This document shows positions 43,642-46,272 of a stretch of 46,272 nt of DNA, in pieces (position 1 is the stretch's first letter; each line of letters begins with the position of its first letter). A program made the position numbers and the translations under genes. Below the pieces are notes generated by a model. The model saw only the letters and a program-made list of their open reading frames with translations, was not told the origin of the DNA and ran no database searches. The DNA lies in the NCBI GenBank assembly GCA_029260615.1, contig JAJDCX010000043.1:1-46272 (forward strand), written 5' to 3'. The DNA is from Phycisphaeraceae bacterium. Lineage in GTDB: Bacteria; Planctomycetota; Phycisphaerae; Phycisphaerales; Phycisphaeraceae.

Positions 43642-45732
43642 ATGCCCGAACAAAGATTCCAACTCGTCAGCGACTTCACCCCCATGGGTGACCAGCCCCA
43701 GGCCATCGACCAGCTCACCGACGCCATCCAGGCCGGGCAACGCTACCAGACACTCCTAGGCGCCACCGGCACGGGCAAGACCTTCACGATGGCCAACACC
43801 ATCGCACGGGTCAACAAGCCCACCCTCGTCATCAGCCACAACAAAACCCTCGCCGCCCAGCTCTACGAAGAGTTCAAGGATCTCTACCCCGACAACGCCG
43901 TGAGCTACTTCGTCAGCTACTACGACTACTACCAGCCCGAAGCCTACATTCCCCAACGTGACATCTACATCGAGAAAGACGCCTCGCGCAACGACGACCT
44001 GGACCGCCTCCGCCTTGCCGCAACGACCCACCTGGTCAGCCGCCGCGACGTCGTCATCGTCGCATCCGTCTCCGCCATCTTCGGGCTGGGCTCACCCAAC
44101 GAATACAAGGCCGCCGTCCTGACCCTACGCAAGGGCGAGCAGATCGACCGCCAGGACTTCCTCCGCACGCTCACCGACCTGCAATACACGCGTAACGACT
44201 ACGAACTGAAACGCGGCAGCTACCGCGTCCGTGGCGACGTCATCGAGTTGCACCCCGCAGCCGAAGAATTCGCCTACCGCGTCGAGCTCTTCGGCGACGA
44301 GATCGAAGGCCTGCAATTCATCGACCCGCTGACCGGCGAACTGCTCGCAGACGAAGACGAGCTCATGGTCTTCCCCGCCGTCCACTACGTCATGCCCGAA
44401 GACCGCCTTGAGTCCGCCGTCGCAGGCATCAAGGACGAACTCGCCACACAACTCATGCACCTGCGCAGCCAGGGCAAACTCCTGGAAGCCCAACGCCTCG
44501 AAGCCCGCACCAAATACGACCTGGAAATGATCCAGGAGGTCGGCTACTGCTCCGGGGTCGAAAACTACTCACGCTTCTTCGACGACCGCCCCGCCGGCTC
44601 ACGCCCCTTCTGCCTGTTCGACTACTTCCCCAAGGACGACTGGCTACTCATCATCGACGAGAGCCACGTCACCATCCCCCAACTCGGCGCGATGTACCAC
44701 GGCGACAAGCACCGCAAAGACACACTCGTCAACTTCGGCTTCCGACTCCCCTCCGCTCTCGATAACCGCCCACTAAAATTCGATGAGATCGAAGAACTCT
44801 GGCCCCAGGTCGTCTTCGTCTCCGCGACACCCGGCAAGTACGAGCTGGAAAAATGCAACGGCGAAGTCGTCGAACAAATCATCCGCCCCACCGGGCTGAT
44901 CGACCCCGCCATCGAAGTCATCCCCGCACAAGGCCAAGTCCCCGACTTACTTGTCCGCGCCAGAGAACGCGCCGCCGCCGGGGAACGCACACTCGTCACT
45001 ACGCTCACCAAGCGCCTCGCCGAGGACCTCGCCAGCTACCTCACCGCCCAGGGCATTAGCTGCCGGTACCTGCACAGCGACATTGAGACACTCGACCGCG
45101 TGCAGATCCTACGCGAGTTGCGCGAAGGCCAGTTCGACGTCCTGGTCGGCGTCAATCTTTTGCGTGAAGGCTTGGACCTCCCCGAGGTCTCCCTGGTCGC
45201 CATCATGGACGCCGACAAGACCGGCTTCCTCCGCAGCGCCACCAGCCTCATCCAACAGATCGGCCGGGCCGCTCGCAACGTCAACGCCACCGTCATCCTC
45301 TACGGCGACGTGGTCAGCCCCGCCATGCAGTCCGCCATCGAAGAAACCAACCGCCGACGCGAAATACAACTCGCCTACAACCAGAAACACGGCATCGAAC
45401 CCAAAACCGTCAAGAAAGCCATCCGTATGGGCTTGGAACTGGAACTCCGTGCCCGCAAGACCGCACGCGAAGCCCTCGCCGGCGAAGGCCCAGATGGTGA
45501 AAAGGAATACGACCTCGCCGAACTGATTTCCGAATACGAAAAGCAGATGCTCGAAGCCGCCGAGGCGCTGGAGTTCGAGAAAGCCGCCCACCTCCGCGAC
45601 AAGATCAAAGAGATTAAAGCCACCCCCAACGTAGGCAAAATCAAGGCCAGCTCAAGCCGCCCCCGCAAACCCAAACCCGGCACCCCCGGAACCAAGGTCA
45701 TCAAGAAAAAGAAGAACCGCAAGCCGGCGTAA
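43642..45732 (+). CDS. uvrB: Excinuclease ABC subunit B (UvrB)
   Basis: Damage-verification helicase of nucleotide excision repair. 696 residues. Walker A is GATGTGKT (40-47); the beta-hairpin region reads FVSYYDYYQPEAYIP; further helicase motifs include IDESHVTIPQ, VSATPG, LTKRLAEDLASYL and GRAARN. The C-terminal UVR motif (LEAAEALEFEKAAHLRDKI) binds UvrC, and the protein ends in a Lys/Pro-rich tail (KKKKNRKPA). ATG at 43642; no clear Shine-Dalgarno or recognisable SOS box. Divergent from the VTT-DUF547 gene over 185 bp. Confidence 0.97.
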   Translation: MPEQRFQLVSDFTPMGDQPQAIDQLTDAIQAGQRYQTLLGATGTGKTFTMANTIARVNKPTLVISHNKTLAAQLYEEFKDLYPDNAVSYFVSYYDYYQPEAYIPQRDIYIEKDASRNDDLDRLRLAATTHLVSRRDVVIVASVSAIFGLGSPNEYKAAVLTLRKGEQIDRQDFLRTLTDLQYTRNDYELKRGSYRVRGDVIELHPAAEEFAYRVELFGDEIEGLQFIDPLTGELLADEDELMVFPAVHYVMPEDRLESAVAGIKDELATQLMHLRSQGKLLEAQRLEARTKYDLEMIQEVGYCSGVENYSRFFDDRPAGSRPFCLFDYFPKDDWLLIIDESHVTIPQLGAMYHGDKHRKDTLVNFGFRLPSALDNRPLKFDEIEELWPQVVFVSATPGKYELEKCNGEVVEQIIRPTGLIDPAIEVIPAQGQVPDLLVRARERAAAGERTLVTTLTKRLAEDLASYLTAQGISCRYLHSDIETLDRVQILRELREGQFDVLVGVNLLREGLDLPEVSLVAIMDADKTGFLRSATSLIQQIGRAARNVNATVILYGDVVSPAMQSAIEETNRRREIQLAYNQKHGIEPKTVKKAIRMGLELELRARKTAREALAGEGPDGEKEYDLAELISEYEKQMLEAAEALEFEKAAHLRDKIKEIKATPNVGKIKASSSRPRKPKPGTPGTKVIKKKKNRKPA

Positions 45733-45899
45733 ACACACCGGCCCAACATATCCCCAACACCTCCCCCAAACCCACGTCCCTAATACCGATCAAAGACCAC
45801 CGCAGCACACAGGCTTGCCGTTTAGCGGCGGATCGCAGATCCGCGCGTTGGCCCAAGGGGCCAAGCCCTCTATATTCACCCCTACTCCATGCGCAAAAC
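45733..45899. repeat. Intergenic REP-like hairpins between uvrB and the PEP-CTERM gene
   Basis: Two perfect hairpins: GCGGATC-GCA-GATCCGC (45828-45844) and TTGGCCC-AAG-GGGCCAA (45848-45864). They are preceded by GCCGTTTAGCGGC-type sequence (about 45817-45829). No ORF seen. Likely a composite palindromic repeat, possibly dispersed in the genome. Confidence 0.6.
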
Positions 45900-45925
45900 A
45901 GCACCGCCCCTTGCGAGGCGGTGCT
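45900..45925 (-). terminator. Rho-independent terminator of the PEP-CTERM gene
   Basis: A 9-bp stem AGCACCGCC/GGCGGTGCT with an 8-nt loop. On the minus strand it is followed by GTTTTGCG, after the stop at 45966. Confidence 0.75.
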
Positions 45926-45965
45926 GGCCGTTACTTCATGGAATCTTAAATCGATAACCGACCGA

Positions 45966-46272
45966 TCAATGACGCCGAAGCATCGCCAACCCACCCAGGC
46001 CCAGTAGTGCCAGGCTCGCGGGTTCAGGAACCTCGAAGTCATAGGTCGTGTTAACGCCGCCGGGGACGGTAATGCTGACTTCGTCGAAGTAGCCGACCTG
46101 CCCCTGATTGAAGCTACCTACGCCAACCGAAAGGCCGACCACGCGAGCGGTGGCAAAGTCGGTCGGATCAGAGGCGGCGAAGGCTGTGGCCCACTCGGCC
46201 AATGAACGGATCGGCGGGCCACCGAACCCGTTGCCGATCTCAAAACCGCCGGTCCAACCCCAGCCGCCCGAA
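45966..46272 (-). CDS. PEP-CTERM sorting-domain protein, 5'-truncated by the window edge
   Basis: The frame is open to the right edge, so only the last 102 residues are seen; an internal TTG at 46202 is not a start. The visible part reads as an extracellular Gly-rich beta domain, ending VPEPASLALLGLGGLAMLRRH: a VPEP motif, a membrane helix and terminal arginines, which is the PEP-CTERM signal processed by exosortase. The protein is therefore probably exported and either anchored or released at the cell surface, with FGGPPIRSLAEWATAFAASD and VGYFDEVSITV suggesting a LamG/discoidin-like end. No exosortase gene is in the window. Confidence 0.9.
   Translation of the reverse strand, partial: SGGWGWTGGFEIGNGFGGPPIRSLAEWATAFAASDPTDFATARVVGLSVGVGSFNQGQVGYFDEVSITVPGGVNTTYDFEVPEPASLALLGLGGLAMLRRH

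Overview
The window is a high-GC chromosomal segment that looks like a planctomycete, probably class Phycisphaerae. The clues are a C-terminal PEP-CTERM sorting signal at the right edge (VPEPASLALLGLGGLAMLRR), a PilM-type operon of large Gly/Tyr-rich membrane proteins, sparse Shine-Dalgarno sites with several TTG/GTG starts, and many short hairpin-forming intergenic repeats. The assignment is inference from gene content and style, not from a marker-gene comparison. Almost all genes are core housekeeping genes. I see no phage, IS transposase or CRISPR array.

Layout. 1-5.2 kb (minus strand): 3'-truncated mnmG, fumC and a 755-residue coiled-coil protein. 5.3-16.1 kb (plus): a CPA1 Na+/H+ antiporter, metK behind a 240-nt structured leader, ptsI, an RNase E/G gene overlapping dxr, then rseP with an expanded PDZ region. 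16.1-16.5 kb: gene-free repeat cluster and terminator. 16.5-22.4 kb (minus): three-gene type IV pilus-like operon (PilM-PilN fusion, PilO-like protein, large Gly/Tyr-rich membrane protein). 22.4-24 kb: gene-free stretch with a possible pseudoknot, a Sel1-repeat lipoprotein and tRNA-Ala(CGC). 24-26.3 kb: two-subunit sodium/solute symporter. 26.3-27.5 kb (minus): PadR regulator and a membrane partner behind a 36-bp palindrome. 27.6-28.2 kb: AlkB-like dioxygenase. 28.4-34.5 kb: fatty-acid cluster rpmF-plsX-fabH-[four-helix-bundle cassette]-fabD-fabG-acpP-fabF. 34.6-38.9 kb: yidC-mnmE-smpB. 38.9-43.5 kb: an MFS transporter facing a minus-strand trio (VTT-DUF547 fusion, TIGR04283-like glycosyltransferase, TIGR01777-like epimerase). 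43.6-45.7 kb: uvrB. Right edge: a truncated PEP-CTERM protein.

The most unusual signal is a family of about 35-bp modules, each made of five imperfect heptamers (general form RTTNRKG, with G-rich and AT-rich subtypes). They occur singly inside the mnmG reading frame (690-724), as an inverted pair with no cargo between mnmE and smpB (38257-38357), as an inverted pair bracketing a four-helix-bundle (S23/IVP-like) gene between fabH and fabD (30636-31068), and as a looser pair around the Sel1 gene and tRNA-Ala (22800-22834 and 23801-23821). In the fab operon the right-hand module runs exactly from the cargo stop codon to the fabD start codon. This looks like a small mobilisable cassette, with the four-helix-bundle protein as cargo or accessory factor; the mobility is inference.

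Other points worth follow-up are the PilM-PilN fusion, the VTT-DUF547 fusion with a preserved internal ribosome-binding site, an MnmE whose G-domain lacks several canonical residues, a low-GC patch inside fumC, and the structured metK leader.
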